Origin: Mugil cephalus
Lineage: Eukaryota; Chordata; Actinopteri; Mugiliformes; Mugilidae
DNA: 64,000 bases
Direction of reading: 5' to 3'
Assembly (NCBI RefSeq): GCF_022458985.1
Contig: NC_061770.1
Coordinates: 3,783,001-3,847,000 of the forward strand
Shown here in pieces: positions 1-12,954 of the stretch. A model generated the notes under the pieces. That model saw only the letters and a program-made list of their open reading frames with translations, was not told the DNA's origin and did not search any database. Both the position numbers and the translations under genes were made by a program. Numbering within the stretch: the stretch's first letter is position 1; each line of letters opens with the position of its first letter.

Positions 1-2791
1 TGTTTTAATCTGAGGGATAAGGTATTTACTTGTTTCTATTTATGTTTGGATATTTGTTTTAATATTGACATGTATCTCACAGTAATTTATTTGGGCACAT
101 AAGTGAGTAAGCTGAAAGCAACATGAAAAGTGTCAGAATGTGTCTCATTCAGAGGTGAAAAGACTGATTGAAAACTCAAGTAGTACACAAATATATGCAA
201 ATTCATAGACGGTGACAGCAGAACTCACCAGCCTCACATCAGTAAAGCATGTCAGTTATTGTGTTGTATGATTTTTTTTCTGTAACATGCGATGAGAGAT
301 TGTGTTTATTTCTGTGGAATGAGAAGAGCTTGGGAGGGAAAGATAAAGAGCTCAATGAGTGCAGGCTAATATGAAAGAAAACTGGAGAGTAGGAACGAAA
401 AAAGTTCACAACTGATTGACTGTGATAGACATTAAGACCTTGCACTGCTCAGCCAATGACTACAGAGATTATTCCTCTTGATCCAATTATACCATCCCCA
501 CTTTCTCTTTCTTTCTTCATTCGGCACAACGCTGAAGGACAAGAGTCCCACTAACCTCTGTCTCTTTCTAAAACCTTTTACCTCCTTCTTTTTGAGAGAC
601 ATTATTTGATACTCTTTTAATCTCTTCCTGATATCCTCCTCTCCTTTGTCAAGATGTATGACTCTTTGGATTTGCACCAGATCTCCTGTTCTTTAGGAGT
701 TGGGGTGGTGAGTTAAGCACGGTTTATACTTATGTGGGAGGTAGACGACATAATCTAGGCATAAGCCTACACTGACGCAAGCCATTTGTACTTGTCAATC
801 TGGTTCGCTGTGTAAAAACACCACCCAAACGCTAGTCAGCGCTCTGTGTTTTTTGCCAGTCGAGTTCATTCTGTTTCTACTTCCTGCTTCACTTTCAACA
901 ATGGCAACTGAAACCTGAAGACGTGTCATACTAATGATTGTTTCTCCGAGTCTCCTCAGTTTACCTTTGGATCAAGAAAGATGTGTTTTATCTTTATTGA
1001 TCCAAAACAATCAGTTTGAAATTGTGGAGATGGAGAAGCATTGGGAAATACTAAAATGGAAACACACCACTACCAAGCAGACCAATCACAGCTCTTGTGG
1101 TCTTGGTCTTGTGGTCGACGTGTAATTAAATTTCTGGGGATAGGTTAGGGTCTGAGCTGACGACATAGCTCCAGCATCAAATTAAGGCAGAAGTATAAGT
1201 CGTGCACTGTCAGCCTTTAGGCCCGTTTGTGCGTAGCCTTCTTTAACTGGCATTCTTAGCTAGAAAGATGTCAAATACTATATCAGTCTCCCCAAAATTT
1301 AGTCGAAATGTATGTAGTTTTAAATGCTGTAAAGTGAAAATGCCTTAAGAAACAATGCAGTGAATGTTCTATTTATTGATTAACTTCCAAGTGTAGTAAC
1401 GGTTAAAATCTCAAATTGAATCAACATGTGATGGCCCAATTATAACTGCTCAAATACTCAACACTTTTCAAGGTATTTGGCTTCTCAGGAAGCGTTCCTC
1501 CTCATCCTGCTTGCTGTTGACTGTCTCAGTGCCCTCTGTTTCGTCATGTAATCAGACTAACTCCATGGGGTTTTGATCAGGACTCATGTTATTGTGGCTA
1601 AAGATAGTTCTGTTAGGCTCTGGCTTCATGACAGGGCTTGCTGTTAATATATATTGGGCACCAACTGTAGCCTACTTGTGGTATTAGTTATTGAATAAGA
1701 ATCAGTTTTAGCATCGTGACCCCCACATCTTCTTCTGACTGAACTTCATACTCTATTTGCAGAAATAATTTTGGTGCACAATGTGCCTTTTGTTAGAACT
1801 GTATATTTCAGTTTTCACCCCTTAGCTCAGAGCACCTGCTACAGTTTTTCTGGATCCAGTTCAAGATGTGCATGCTTGTATGAACGCAGTTTCCTTCACT
1901 GACCACTGTATTTCTGGTCTTCAGCTTTGCTAATGCAGGATGACCACCTTGTGTCTTTTTGCTATGCTCATTCTTACCATGGTGTCTTAGATTAGACTGT
2001 CACTGTTTCGGTAAGCTCACCATTATAATGTCGCTGTACCACATTCAGAGTTATATCCCCAGTTAATGACTTTTATTCAACATTTTTCATTAGCACAAGT
2101 TGAACTGAATTATTTAATTGGGGAAATGTGTTGCTTAAATTACTTTCTTCAACAGTATACATATTCCCTATGTTACAGTGTTACAAAAGCTGAAATGTAG
2201 TTGTTCTTGTAGATGCAGGATTTCACAGGATAGTGGCAGAGCTCAAGATCCGTTAATGGGATCTGTCATGTGTTAAAATGGAAAGTTCATTAATAGGATT
2301 AATAGATAACACCTCATATTCAAAACAAAACATATGAAGCTATACATCTGTCTGTGCATGTTTTAATCTGTATCAAGCTGCATATTGCATATGCATATTT
2401 TATTGCACAGCTTCCAACTGTTACTTGAGGTCAGCCACACTGCTGTTTTACATGAAACCTTATCCTTCCACATCCTGATTTCTAAATCAGTGGTCCAGCA
2501 GAACTACAAACCATTTTTTTCCCCCTGTATTTGTATGGAAATGCAATCAAGCTTATGCTTTTCACTTGGCTGATGGATTTGGTTTAATAGCAGGTACTTT
2601 TGAGTTCATGAGCTGCTGAATCTTACTGTTAAAATGCAACCTGTGAAGAACCCCACTGTTACATGCCCCTCGTGTACCTTCACTTAGCTGTGTGTTATGT
2701 ATTTAACAGTGCATTAAGTCATCGTCCAGACAGCTGTGGCAGCGTTTGTTGTCAGTACTGTGAGGATGATGTTTATTTCTCCTGTGTTTAG
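1..2791. other. Non-coding sequence upstream of the first visible ndrg1 exon
   Basis: This is AT-rich sequence. I found no exon matching the NDRG N terminus on the plus strand, so it is probably ndrg1 intron. The only structured item is the MITE-like element at 717-1205, listed separately. Open frames here are short and lack splice sites or family similarity. Confidence 0.6.
717..1205. mobile_element. Short non-autonomous DNA transposon (MITE-like)
   Basis: The ends are imperfect inverted repeats. The left end reads GCACGGTTTATACTT, and the right end read in reverse complement is GCACGACTTATACTT (13 of 15 match). A subterminal GACGACATA motif is repeated in direct orientation near both ends. 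There is no transposase frame. The superfamily is uncertain because I could not define a clean target-site duplication. Confidence 0.5.
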
Positions 2792-3017
2792 GAGCATGAT
2801 GTGGAGACAGCCCATGGGGTGCTGCATGTCACCATGAGGGGAGTTGCTAAGGGCAACAGACCCACAATCCTCACCTACCATGACATCGGACTGAACCGTG
2901 AGTACACATGCATTGTACCTCGCAGCTACAGCACAGACAATAACTCTTAACAGACAGATATATTTAATTGGGAGGCAAATTGTTATCTGAACAAAAAGAC
3001 AAAACTTAATGCAATGA

Positions 3018-3059
<42 letters not shown>

Positions 3060-6000
3060 GGTGGGTGGGTGCATGTATGTCTGTGTGCTTAGATAAGTCT
3101 TGTTTCAACAGCCTGTTTAACTATGAGGACATGCAGGAAGTGACACAGCATTTCTCAGTTCTGCATGTTGATGCTCCAGGACAGCAGGAAAATGCTCCTG
3201 TATTCCCCACTGGGTAACTCACACAGAGAAACACACACACACAGAATGAAAAAACACAACACCGTCATCATGTAACACACTCACAATGTAATGTTTTCCA
3301 CACGCCCTAATGAGATTAGTTGCTGCTCAGTAAAGCATAGCTGTCACCATTAAATAGCTGTTGTTTATCTGTATCACAGCAGCTTGTATTTTAGACGAAA
3401 ACAAAATTAAAAACAACAATGAAGACAACCATGATCTCAAGTAATGGAGAAAATAACTCCTCCTTAACCCTCCTTAAAATGAATCTTTTAACAAACATCT
3501 GAAGTCATACATATGTTTACGGGGGTGCTCGGTCACCCTTTGGTTGCCGTAAACAGTAACATAAGTCATTAAATCTTAGTGTCAAATCTTTGCTCAAGGT
3601 TATGTTTAGGTGAAGTAGAGTAGAGTAACTAGGTTTTGACATGGCCATAACCATTACTATTTGATTGGCAAATTACTCGAGTCAATGTCCTGTCCTCTAA
3701 AGTGATGTAAACTGTGTGTGTAGGTATCAGTATCCAACGATGGATGAACTGGCAGAGATGCTGCCCTCTGTCCTTACACAACTTCAGTAAGTCTGCTGTC
3801 TTCTATGGAATGAAAGTGCATGATAGGTATTTAGTAGGAACTTGTACTAGGTTGGTTCACCCCCCTGTGTGTATATTTGTGTGTTGTCATCAGGGTGAAG
3901 AGTGTGATTGGTATTGGTGTTGGAGCTGGAGCCTACATACTCACCAAACTGGCTGTAAGTAAGAAAGGAACAAAGAGCTGAAGTGAAGAGAGGCTCATTG
4001 AGCTCAGTCAATTATTTCAACAGGAGAGACTGTGATGGGAGGAGTTGCATGTTCTTGTTCTGGTTCTGGATCCCACTTGTCTTTCATTCTCCCCTTTTCC
4101 TCCCATTGGCTTGGCGATGGGAATGACACTGGTTATTGTTGTTATTGTTTCAGCTGAATGAGCCCAGCTTGGTGGAGGGTTTAGTTCTCATCAACATTGA
4201 CCCCTGTGCCAAAGGCTGGATGGACTGGGCTGCTGCTAAGGTAACACACACACACACAAGTTGTTTGAATGTTTGTTTGGTGATCAAAATACATGCAGGT
4301 ATGAAAAAAATCACTGTTGGAGTTGCAAGCACTAGTTTGACAAAACAGTCCTTATGTCCTCCAGGCATTCTGATAAGTGAATTGAGTTTTTACAGTTGCT
4401 AGAATTGGTTTAGCTGTTATCACTTAGCACCATTATCTGTTAAATAAAAAATAACTGTCATTGTAGCAAGTGTCAGCCAGTAAGTACATGGTTGAATTAG
4501 CAGTTGTAAGCAGTTGAATTGTGCACTAGGGTATCTTAACTATCAGACAAAGAGAAGAAAATATGACATTTCTATTTGAAGACAATGTACTGAGATCTTT
4601 AAAAGTTAAAAGTAGATGTTTTTGTTTTGTGCAGCTGAGTGGCTGGACGAGCAACTTGGTGGACAACATCATGGGACATCACTTCAGCACCGTGAGGACA
4701 CAAAAATATAATTCATAAATACAAAATAAAATTGCTTCATGTAACCACCTCAGTCAGTTCCATCATACTGAGACTGATGGTGTGTACCTTTGATCTGTTC
4801 AGTAGGTTGTACACTATTACTTCTATTTATCGTCTGTGTGTGTGAGTAGGATGAGTTAACGGACAATAAGGAGATCATTCAGACGTACAGACTCCACATT
4901 TCCCAGGATATACCGGAGAATAACCTGGCCATGTTCTACACCAGCTATGATAGGTAAGCCACTACAGGCTGTGAAGTAAGTAACTGGTATGGGCCAAATG
5001 CATATATTTGCCCATAAAAAACATTCTCACCAAAGCAGAACAATTTAATACAAGATTTAACCTTTAACACTGTTATTACTGGCGATGTCAGGATTTAAAC
5101 CATGCCCTTTAATTGTCATATGCTATTTCAGAGTCAGATCAGATTCTTTTATTTCATAAAATATTCATTAAATTGTTACAATAACAACTTTGTTATTATT
5201 TATTGTGTGTGTATTTATTTATTGTCTGGTACCACAGCAACAAAGCTTTGGTGTGTTTTTAGCTCATGCCTGTTCAGTAAAATATGTTTGTCATGTCTGT
5301 TAGTCGCACTGAGTTGCAGATAGAGCGGCCGGTCCCTGGTCTGAATGAAGGTTCAGTCACCACACTCAGGTACCCTTCCTCCTTTCCTTTGTTTGTTTTC
5401 TTATTGCCATTTAAAACATCCTGTTACTCAGTCCTTTTGTGTCTCTCAGCTGTCCTGCTCTTCTGGTGGTTGGAGACACATCGCCTGCTGTTGATGCTGT
5501 GGTGAGTGTCTGCCCTGTTTCCATGACAACAGCCAGTACGTGACGTTACATTTTGTTAAATATGTGTGTGCTGCTCTGCAGGTGGAGTGCAACTCCAGAA
5601 TGAATCCCACCAAGACCACCCTGCTCAAGGTATCGGTCTGTCTGTTTTTGTTCATAAGTCATTGATCTCTTGTGATGACGGGTTCGATGTTGTTTGTCAT
5701 TACGTATCATACTGTATTCACATTCCTCATCTGCTTCCTGGTGATTGGTTTATAGGAGGTGCCTGGTTGATCGTATCATTCTGGGATGATTGCTGTTTGT
5801 TCACCGTGCACACTGATCTAATAGACTAGTCTAAGCCTTTCTGTCATACGAACACACACTTTAAAATCCTTTGCATTCAGAAGCCTGGTGAACTATAACA
5901 TATATACTGTATGCTTGACAGTGAAACTGGGTTTACGTTGTGAGTCCAACTCTGACCCTGAGTTCACTTCAGTTCTAAAATGACCTTTGATGGCCGTCAA

Positions 6001-9000
6001 AGAAGACGAGGAAAAGTGGATTATCAGTTCAAATTAAAGACAATTGGACTCAACAATGATCCATGCTAACAACCAAGTAACAAATGGTCCATGAACATTG
6101 ACATGTGGCCCAAAATCAGTTGTCCTGATATTTATATGGACACCGGAAAATACTATACAACGGCTTTGTACTAGAGTGGATAAGCCTCAGTTTCAGTTAG
6201 TTTCAGTTGGATTTAGGTCATTTAAGTTCACAATAAATTTAGATAAATAAAGATGCTAATGCTAAGAGTTTAACTGAGAAGTAACGTTAGCCATACGATA
6301 CTGTAGCGTCTGACCGGATGTTAAAAGGATGACGAGGAGTGATCGCAAATATTCTGTTAATTGTTTTATTTATTGTTGGAACTAAAATAGTTACTGTCGG
6401 CTGTAGTAAACCTAAAATCCTTAACGTCTGATATCTTGGTGGTAAATTGTTCTGCAGGTGACTATTTTATTCAAATGCTGACACTACTGCTGTATTATAC
6501 AACTATGAACCATTGTGATGCACAACTGGGAAGTGCTGATTAAAAAGATGTGGCAGGTCCACAAATTAAAAATATATTAAAGAAACATTTGTATTGATTG
6601 TTGACACTATTTAAGGCTTTTGGACATTGAACACTAGCGTTTGTCTTTGTGTAATGATTGTTGGTGATTTGTGTTCTCATCAGATGTGTTTCTTTGTGTA
6701 TCCACTAGATGGCAGACTGTGGAGGACTTCCTCAGGTGGTTCAGGTGAGTCAGTTCTCATGTGAGACCTTTTCCGATCTCAACGATTAAATATATCAATC
6801 CCTTCTTACTCCACCCTCAGCATGTTTATACTGTAATGTTACAGAAAATAATTATGAAAGGAAAATTGTTGACTGTCATTATGTATTTCTGTCAAGTCAC
6901 TGTCTAAAATGAAGGTTTTATTTAACAGCAGACTAAGGATTATGTTTGTCTGTCATTAGCCTGGAAAGCTTGCAGAGGCCTTCAAGTACTTTGTCCAGGG
7001 GATGGGATATAGTGAGTACTATTCTTATAATTCTTTCTGTGTAACTGGAAATGTACGATCACTTTCTTCTGTATCATTTAGAAATCCAGTTAAACAGTTT
7101 GAGCTTTTTGTTCATTTTGATTTCAGCATATGTTTGTTACTTCCTGTTAGTCCTTACCACTTCTGTTTCTGCCTTAATGTTAACATGACTTTTAATCGTG
7201 CTGAATTTTAGATTTGTTATTGTCAGTGTTGTTATTTTTAGTCAAATTTTAATCAAAGAAAAACTTTTTTTTCTTAATATGCGATATCAGTCTTGTAAAT
7301 AGCACAACAACAGAAATCACAGAAAGTGAAACTTTTTTTCCCCTCTGTAGCGTGTAACTTTTATACATTGGTGTTTGAACCCTTCCTGATTTCTTTTTTT
7401 TTTTTTTACATGTTTGTCGCACTTAAATGTTTCAGATCATCAAACAGATTTAAATATAAGTCAAAGATAACACAAGTAAACACAAAATGCAGTTTTTAAA
7501 TGAAGGTTTTGATTATTAATGGAAAACAAAATCCAAACCTACATGGTCCTGTGTGAAAAGGTGTTTGCCATCTTAGTAGCAACAACTGCAATCAAGTGTT
7601 TGCAGAATCTCCTTTTTAGGTCATGCCACAGCATCTCAATAGGATTCAGATCAGGACTTTGACTAGACCTCTCCAAAGTCTTCATGTAGTTTTTCTTCAG
7701 CCATTCAGAGGTGGACCTGCTGCTGTGTTTTGGATCATTGTCCTGCTGCTGAACCCAAGTTCTCTTCAGCTGGAGGTCACCAACAGATGCTTGGACATTC
7801 TTTGCAGACAGAATTCATGGTTCCATTTATCAAAGCAAGTCTTCCAGGTCCTGAAGCAGCAAAACAGCCCCACAACATCACACTACCACCACCAGATTTT
7901 ACTGTTGGGATGATGTTCTTTTTCTGAAATGATGTGTTACTTTTACTCCAGATGTAATGGGACACACCTCTTCCAAAAAGTTCAACTTTTGTCTCCACAG
8001 AGTCCACAGAGTATTTTCCCCAAAGTCTCTGGGATTATCAAGATGTTTTCTCGCCAAACTCAGACCAGTCTTTATGTTCTTTGTAGCTCAGCAGTGGTTT
8101 TGGTCATGCAGGTCATCTTCGCTCAGTCTCCTTCTTATGGTGGAATCATGAACACTGACCTTATCTGAGCCGTGTGAGTCTTACAGTTCTTTGAATGTTG
8201 CTGTGGGGTCTTTTGTGACCTCTTGGATGAGTCGTCTCTGAGCTCTTGGGGTAATTTTGGTCAGTTGGTCACTTCTGGGACGGTTTACCAAGTTCCATGT
8301 TTTCCCCATTTGTGGATAATGACTCTCACTGTGGTTCACTGGAGCCCCAAAGCTTTAGAAATGGCTTTATAACCTTTTCCAGACTGATAGATCTCAATTA
8401 CTTTCTTTGTCATTTGTTCTTGAATTTCTTTGGATCTCTGCATGATGTCTAACTTTTGAGGATCTTTTGGTCTTCTTGTCTTTGTCAGGCAGGTCCTATT
8501 GAAGGGATTTGTTGATTGAGAACAGGTGTGGCAGTAATTAGATTTGCGTGTGGCTAGAGAAACTGAACTCAGGTGTGATAAACCACAGTTATGTTTTAAC
8601 AGGTAGGGTGCCAATCACTTTTTCACACAGGCCCATGTAGGTTTGGATTTTGTTTTACCTTAATAATAAAAAGCTTCATTACAAACCGCATTTTGTGTTT
8701 ACTTATGTTATCTTTGTCTTACATTTAAATTTGTTTGATAGTCTGAAACATTTAGTCGTAACAAACATGCAAAAAAATAAGAATTAAAGAAGTGGGGCCA
8801 ACACTTTTTCTCACCACAGTATTTATTGGTGTGAACCTTTTTTAAAGCAGTTGTTCGGTCAAAAGCTGTCTCTGTGTTTGTTTGTCTGTAGCCCAGCTTC
8901 ACTAGCTGTTCTGTCTGTAAGTAGCATTAGAGGACATTAAGGGGTGGTGGTGTGTGTGTGTGTGTTTACAGTATGTATTTCTCAACTGGCCCTCCTTCCT

Positions 9001-10094
9001 TTGCTCTCTTGTTTTTCTCTCTCTGTCTTATACTCCTTCAGTACCTCATGTTGTATTAAACCACTTGAGCAACCAATCAGGTATCAGGATTTTTAGCAGA
9101 ATCTGAAACCCTCTCCTCCTCTTCACCTTCGTCCATCTTTAGTTTTGTTTTGGTGCTGTTATCTCTCATTTCTCCTGTCTGTCTGTCTGTGTGTGTGTGC
9201 ATGCTGTCAATCAGCTGATCACACAGATGGATTTTCTTCTCTGCAGTGAAAGTGACCAGCAGGCTATACTGCATGCTGACACTTGGGCTCTGTTCACACT
9301 GCAGACATCAGACTCCCAGATGACAGTTGTCAACTGCTCATGTCTATTAAACATATAAACCACACTGACATACCTTTTCCAGAGCAGGAATGAGTGACAT
9401 GGCTTTAGCTTTTTTTTTTTTTTTCCATTTTATGTGTTTATTTTCTCAACACAGTGCATATTGATGGACAGTGCATACATGATGTATTGTAAATATGCCG
9501 GAGTTAGCATTGCATGCTAAATTTAATCCGCAGTCCCCAAACAGCAAACATAAAAATACAGTACAGTACAAAAGATTCTTCATTTCGTTTCAGGTTTATT
9601 TACACACTGATTAGGATTTTACACGACAGAATCAATTTTTTTTGCATTTGCTCTTGAAAGACATAAAATAATGCATTGTTTTGTTCACACTGAACAGAAT
9701 ATCATAAATATTTGGAGCTCCAGTGTGAACAGAGTCTCACACTCACCATCATCAGATTTGAATCCAGCTGCTCAGTCTAAGTGTGAACGATTCAAATCGG
9801 CACATACTGGTTGGACAGTGATGTCTAAATGACTTGCTGTTGTGCAACCGGGTTCCACACACATGAACCAGCTCCACACTAGCATCATGGTGTCATCTGG
9901 TACTAATGTTGTCTCTTTTGCCCTCAGTGCCCACGGCTGGTATGACCCGACTGGTTCGCTCCAGGACTCACTCAGCCTCCAGCGTGGGCTCAACAGATGG
10001 CATCAGAAACCGCGGTACCACCGACACACCACCAGAGGCCGCTAACTGCACCTCTAAACACACTGCAGTACACACCATTGAAATGACTGCATAG
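2792..10094 (+). CDS. ndrg1: NDRG1-type protein (N-myc downstream regulated), 5' end missing
   Basis: NDRG proteins are cytosolic alpha/beta-hydrolase-fold proteins without a hydrolase triad, linked to stress response, trafficking and differentiation. Exons: 2792-2897, 3093-3213, 3724-3786, 3894-3954, 4154-4240, 4635-4691, 4850-4953, 5304-5369, 5450-5501, 5582-5629, 6709-6744, 6960-7011, 9928-10094. Together they read 1020 nt in one frame (339 aa plus stop). Family signatures are [59 protein letters not shown] and [12 protein letters not shown]. The nucleophile elbow reads GIGVGAGAY, with no GxSxG serine, as usual in the family. [16 protein letters not shown] and SSVGSTDG favour NDRG1 over NDRG2/3/4. 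About 50 N-terminal residues are not recognisable upstream, so the first exons lie before the window. The tail lacks NDRG1's decapeptide repeats and ends in IEMTA instead of MEVSC. Confidence is high for the family and moderate for the paralogue. Confidence 0.9.
3020..3071 (+). repeat. (GT)n followed by (GGGT)n microsatellite
   Basis: About 15 GT units run into about five GGGT/GGTG units, just upstream of the ndrg1 exon at 3093. The G-runs could in principle form a G-quadruplex on the non-template strand. Confidence 0.9.
5630..6708 (+). other. ndrg1 intron, about 1.1 kb, no feature seen
   Basis: The intron has a GTATCG donor and a CCACTAG acceptor. I see no recognisable repeat, exon or RNA gene in it. 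Confidence 0.6.
7349..8821 (-). mobile_element. Tc1-like transposon with long inverted repeats, inactive
   Basis: This element sits in the last ndrg1 intron (7012-9927). It is flanked by about 200-bp inverted repeats: left arm about 7349-7590, right arm about 8615-8819. Both arms carry a TTTCAGA..ATCAAACA..TTTAAAT block and a CCAAACCTACATGG block in opposite orientation. The right end terminates at CAGTA, consistent with a TA target, while the left terminus is eroded. Minus-strand fragments show Tc1 transposase: an N-terminal helix-turn-helix ([17 protein letters not shown]), the core [13 protein letters not shown] and the C-terminal [17 protein letters not shown]. These pieces are in different frames and broken by stops, so the copy is non-autonomous. 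Confidence 0.93.
7563..8445 (-). pseudogene. Broken Tc1-family transposase
   Basis: The start ATG lies near 8445 ([14 protein letters not shown]...). The frame follows the usual Tc1 order: helix-turn-helix, DETK-type segment, GGGSVMLWG, then the PDLNPIE segment with the final catalytic acidic residue. It is split over at least three frames by indels and stops. A working Tc1 transposase is about 340 aa, and no single frame here exceeds about 90 residues. Confidence 0.88.
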
Positions 10095-12575
10095 GACTGC
10101 TCCTGCACTGCTCTTCCACTCTCAGTTCTTCTTTCATCTCCTTTCTCTTATACTGTGTTCACTCACATCTGTCTTCACTTTAGGACACAGACCCTCCACA
10201 CTGAGTTTAGGGTTGAGATTTAGCTGGAGACATACACAGCAGCACCTTTGTTGGCTATACTTCCCTGTTCTCTTTTAGTTGCTGATGTGGGTTTATACTT
10301 TCAACCCCTCCTTCCTGAAGCCATTTGGTTGCCCTGGTGACACTGTAGATGTAACTACACACGGAGTTCAGTTCATATTTCTATACAGTTGCGTTGTATC
10401 TCTACTCTACACTGTTCTGCAAATTGTTTTCTCAGGAACAGCTATTCACATTTCTCTTCCTTTAGTCGGGTCCTTCTTTTTATTCTGATCCCTTCTTTTT
10501 ATTATTACTCTTTAAACTCATTATTATTATTATTATTATTATGGTATGGTTATTGTTGATGGTGGTTTTAGTTGATATGAAACTTGTTTCTGAAATGATT
10601 TAACCATTTTCCTGCTCATACAATTTACTTAAAGGGAATATTTCACCTAAACTGTTCTTGGGCCAAATATTCTGTTTAGTATCAGTTATTCCTCTCTCCA
10701 ACCGTGTAATGTCTGACAACAGATCCAGACCTGATTTAACAACAGAAAAACAGCATCAAAATAGCACTTAACTGCGAAATGGACGTTGTGAGGCTAGAAT
10801 CCTGCTTCATAATTGTCATAATGATTGTTCTCACATCCCCTCAGATACAAGTCTGGATTGCAACTCTTTCATATTCATGTAGCTGGAAATGACATACAGT
10901 ACTGTGTGACTTGATGTGTACAAGAACCGTTGACCATCAACCAAATTTGTGTTAAGTCAGTTTTTCTTCTTTTCTTCTTTTTTTAATTTTTTATTAACAT
11001 GGCTTCATGTTGGCTTACTAGAGCCTGTTAAAATAAATCTATTTGTTAGTTAAAGATGGTTGACTAGATTTTTTGATGCTCTTATTCTGATGTTAAAGCA
11101 TTTATTCTGTCAAATGTGGCTCCCACAGATATTTTTCAGCCTCTTCCTCTGAAACCAGCCACGACCTGTTACCTCGTCTGTTGCTCTTTACTGTACATGA
11201 CCTTTGTCCTCTGAAGCCTGTGCCTTCATGAGGCCTGTCGACAGCATGCTCCTTGTAGAGTTGTGGCATGCAAACTGTGCAGTGTGCTGTGGTATCAGTC
11301 TAGTGAGTAACTGAGATGTTGTTCAGCTGTAAACCTGCCTCTCGGCTCAGAGAGAGCTCTGACAAAACTGAAACACACAATCTGAGTAGTTTTTGTTTCT
11401 GTGGACCAAAAGCTGCCAGCAGGATTGTTTATACATTCTCCTGAGTTCTTTAGAGCAAGGCCTTTTTTCATCATCTCTGTTCTGTAAAATATATAACTTT
11501 TCAGGAGTTAAGAAAAGCAGCAGGTGGACAGTTCATTGAATAAAGAACAGAATCATTTTCTCATTCATTGCTGACAAAAACATAATTACTGTCGTTTTTA
11601 CTGGATAGTAATGACAGCTGAGCTGAGCTGTTGTACATTACTTGTTTTTCAGTACTAGTTTGCAGTTCATGGATATTCCAATGAATTTCCTAAGAAACTT
11701 GACCTGTTTTCTAAACAGGTAAGCAGCTGCTTAAGTTGCGACAATTATTAAGTCCAGTCTAGAAAGTGACAGATTATCTGAATTTGTTTGGCTAAAATGG
11801 TTCATATGTGCTGGTTATGGCTGCACTGCCACTGATGAGCTCTGCCTGCTAATCAGTAAATATTTATTTAATTATTCTACATCTTGGCATCTCTGCATTC
11901 TTCATTGTAGTTTTCAGCTGCTTTGAAAATGACTAAGACTAAAGACTGCACCACTTTTTCTTAACTCTGTGGGAGATTCTAAGTATCTGTTTATGGCTCA
12001 TATTTGTGAAGTTGTCAGGAAAACACAGCATCCATAAAATAAAGCGTTTCCTGTTTGGTCCCATTGACACTGACTGATGACGTGCACTATAAATGTGTTT
12101 CTTGATGGGAGACGTTGAAGTGTTGGTTTGTGTGGCAGGCGGTGGTCATGTTGCTTGTTCAGCTGATGTCGCCGTAGCTTCAGTGACACTGAACTTTTCC
12201 AGAAAGATAACTGTTGTTACAAGCTCTTCTGTGTTGTTGTCAGTGTAATGCTACCCCCTGCTGGACAACTTATGTACATCCCGGTGGTAGTTAGCAGCTT
12301 TGATGTCAACTCATTAGGAGCACAGAAAGGTTTAGTTTCCTAGAGATCCACAAAGTGGGATACATGAGGCGATCTTTCAGTTCTGTTATTCTATATACAC
12401 TAACTGTGATCCTGTTATTGTCATTTATTAATATTTATTAAACAGTTCATTTGGAGATTTGTACTGAAACACTGGTAGCTGTTCTGTTCCTGAGGTTTGT
12501 ACTTACTGGATGTTGTTCCATGATTTACAGTGTAAACAAGATTTGTAATGAAATAAAGCTCATTATCCAAAAAGA
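10095..12575 (+). other. Probable ndrg1 3' UTR
   Basis: After the TAG the sequence is AU-rich without splice-like coding similarity. Plus-strand AATAAA signals occur near 11033, 11540, 12038 and 12551. The last fits a transcript end shortly before the opposing rfc2 poly(A) signal near 12750. A CTCF-like CCCCCTGCTGG core lies near 12254. The exact 3' end cannot be set from sequence alone. Confidence 0.5.
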
Positions 12576-12746
12576 AGCTTTGACCTGACTAATCTGCAAC
12601 AACAACAACAAAAAAAGATCTTTTCCTGGGTGGGTAAAAGTATTAAAAACACTCACACTCACTGATGTTTCTTTTATTCTGATCTTAAAGAAAAACAAAA
12701 CATTCATAAAACCAACAAACAGAGCCAACCGTAATGAAAGAAAATG

Positions 12747-12752
12747 TCATTT
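12747..12752 (-). terminator. rfc2 poly(A) signal
   Basis: An AATAAA on the minus strand lies about 200 nt past the rfc2 stop codon, giving a short 3' UTR. It faces the plus-strand AATAAA near 12551 assigned to ndrg1. Confidence 0.6.
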
Positions 12753-12954
12753 ATTGTAAATATTAGTCTCCAGTTTTTGACATCATTCGGCTTCCATGAA
12801 GACACATCATGTCTGCTGTACTGTCAGGTTGAATCAAGGCCAACTAGTGGTTCAATCAGCAGCATGTTTATAGCGTGGGAAAATATTACCAGTGAACACG
12901 GGACAGTCTGGTGCTGTGAGATTTAAGGATGTTGAGGTGGGGGACCACTGAGAT

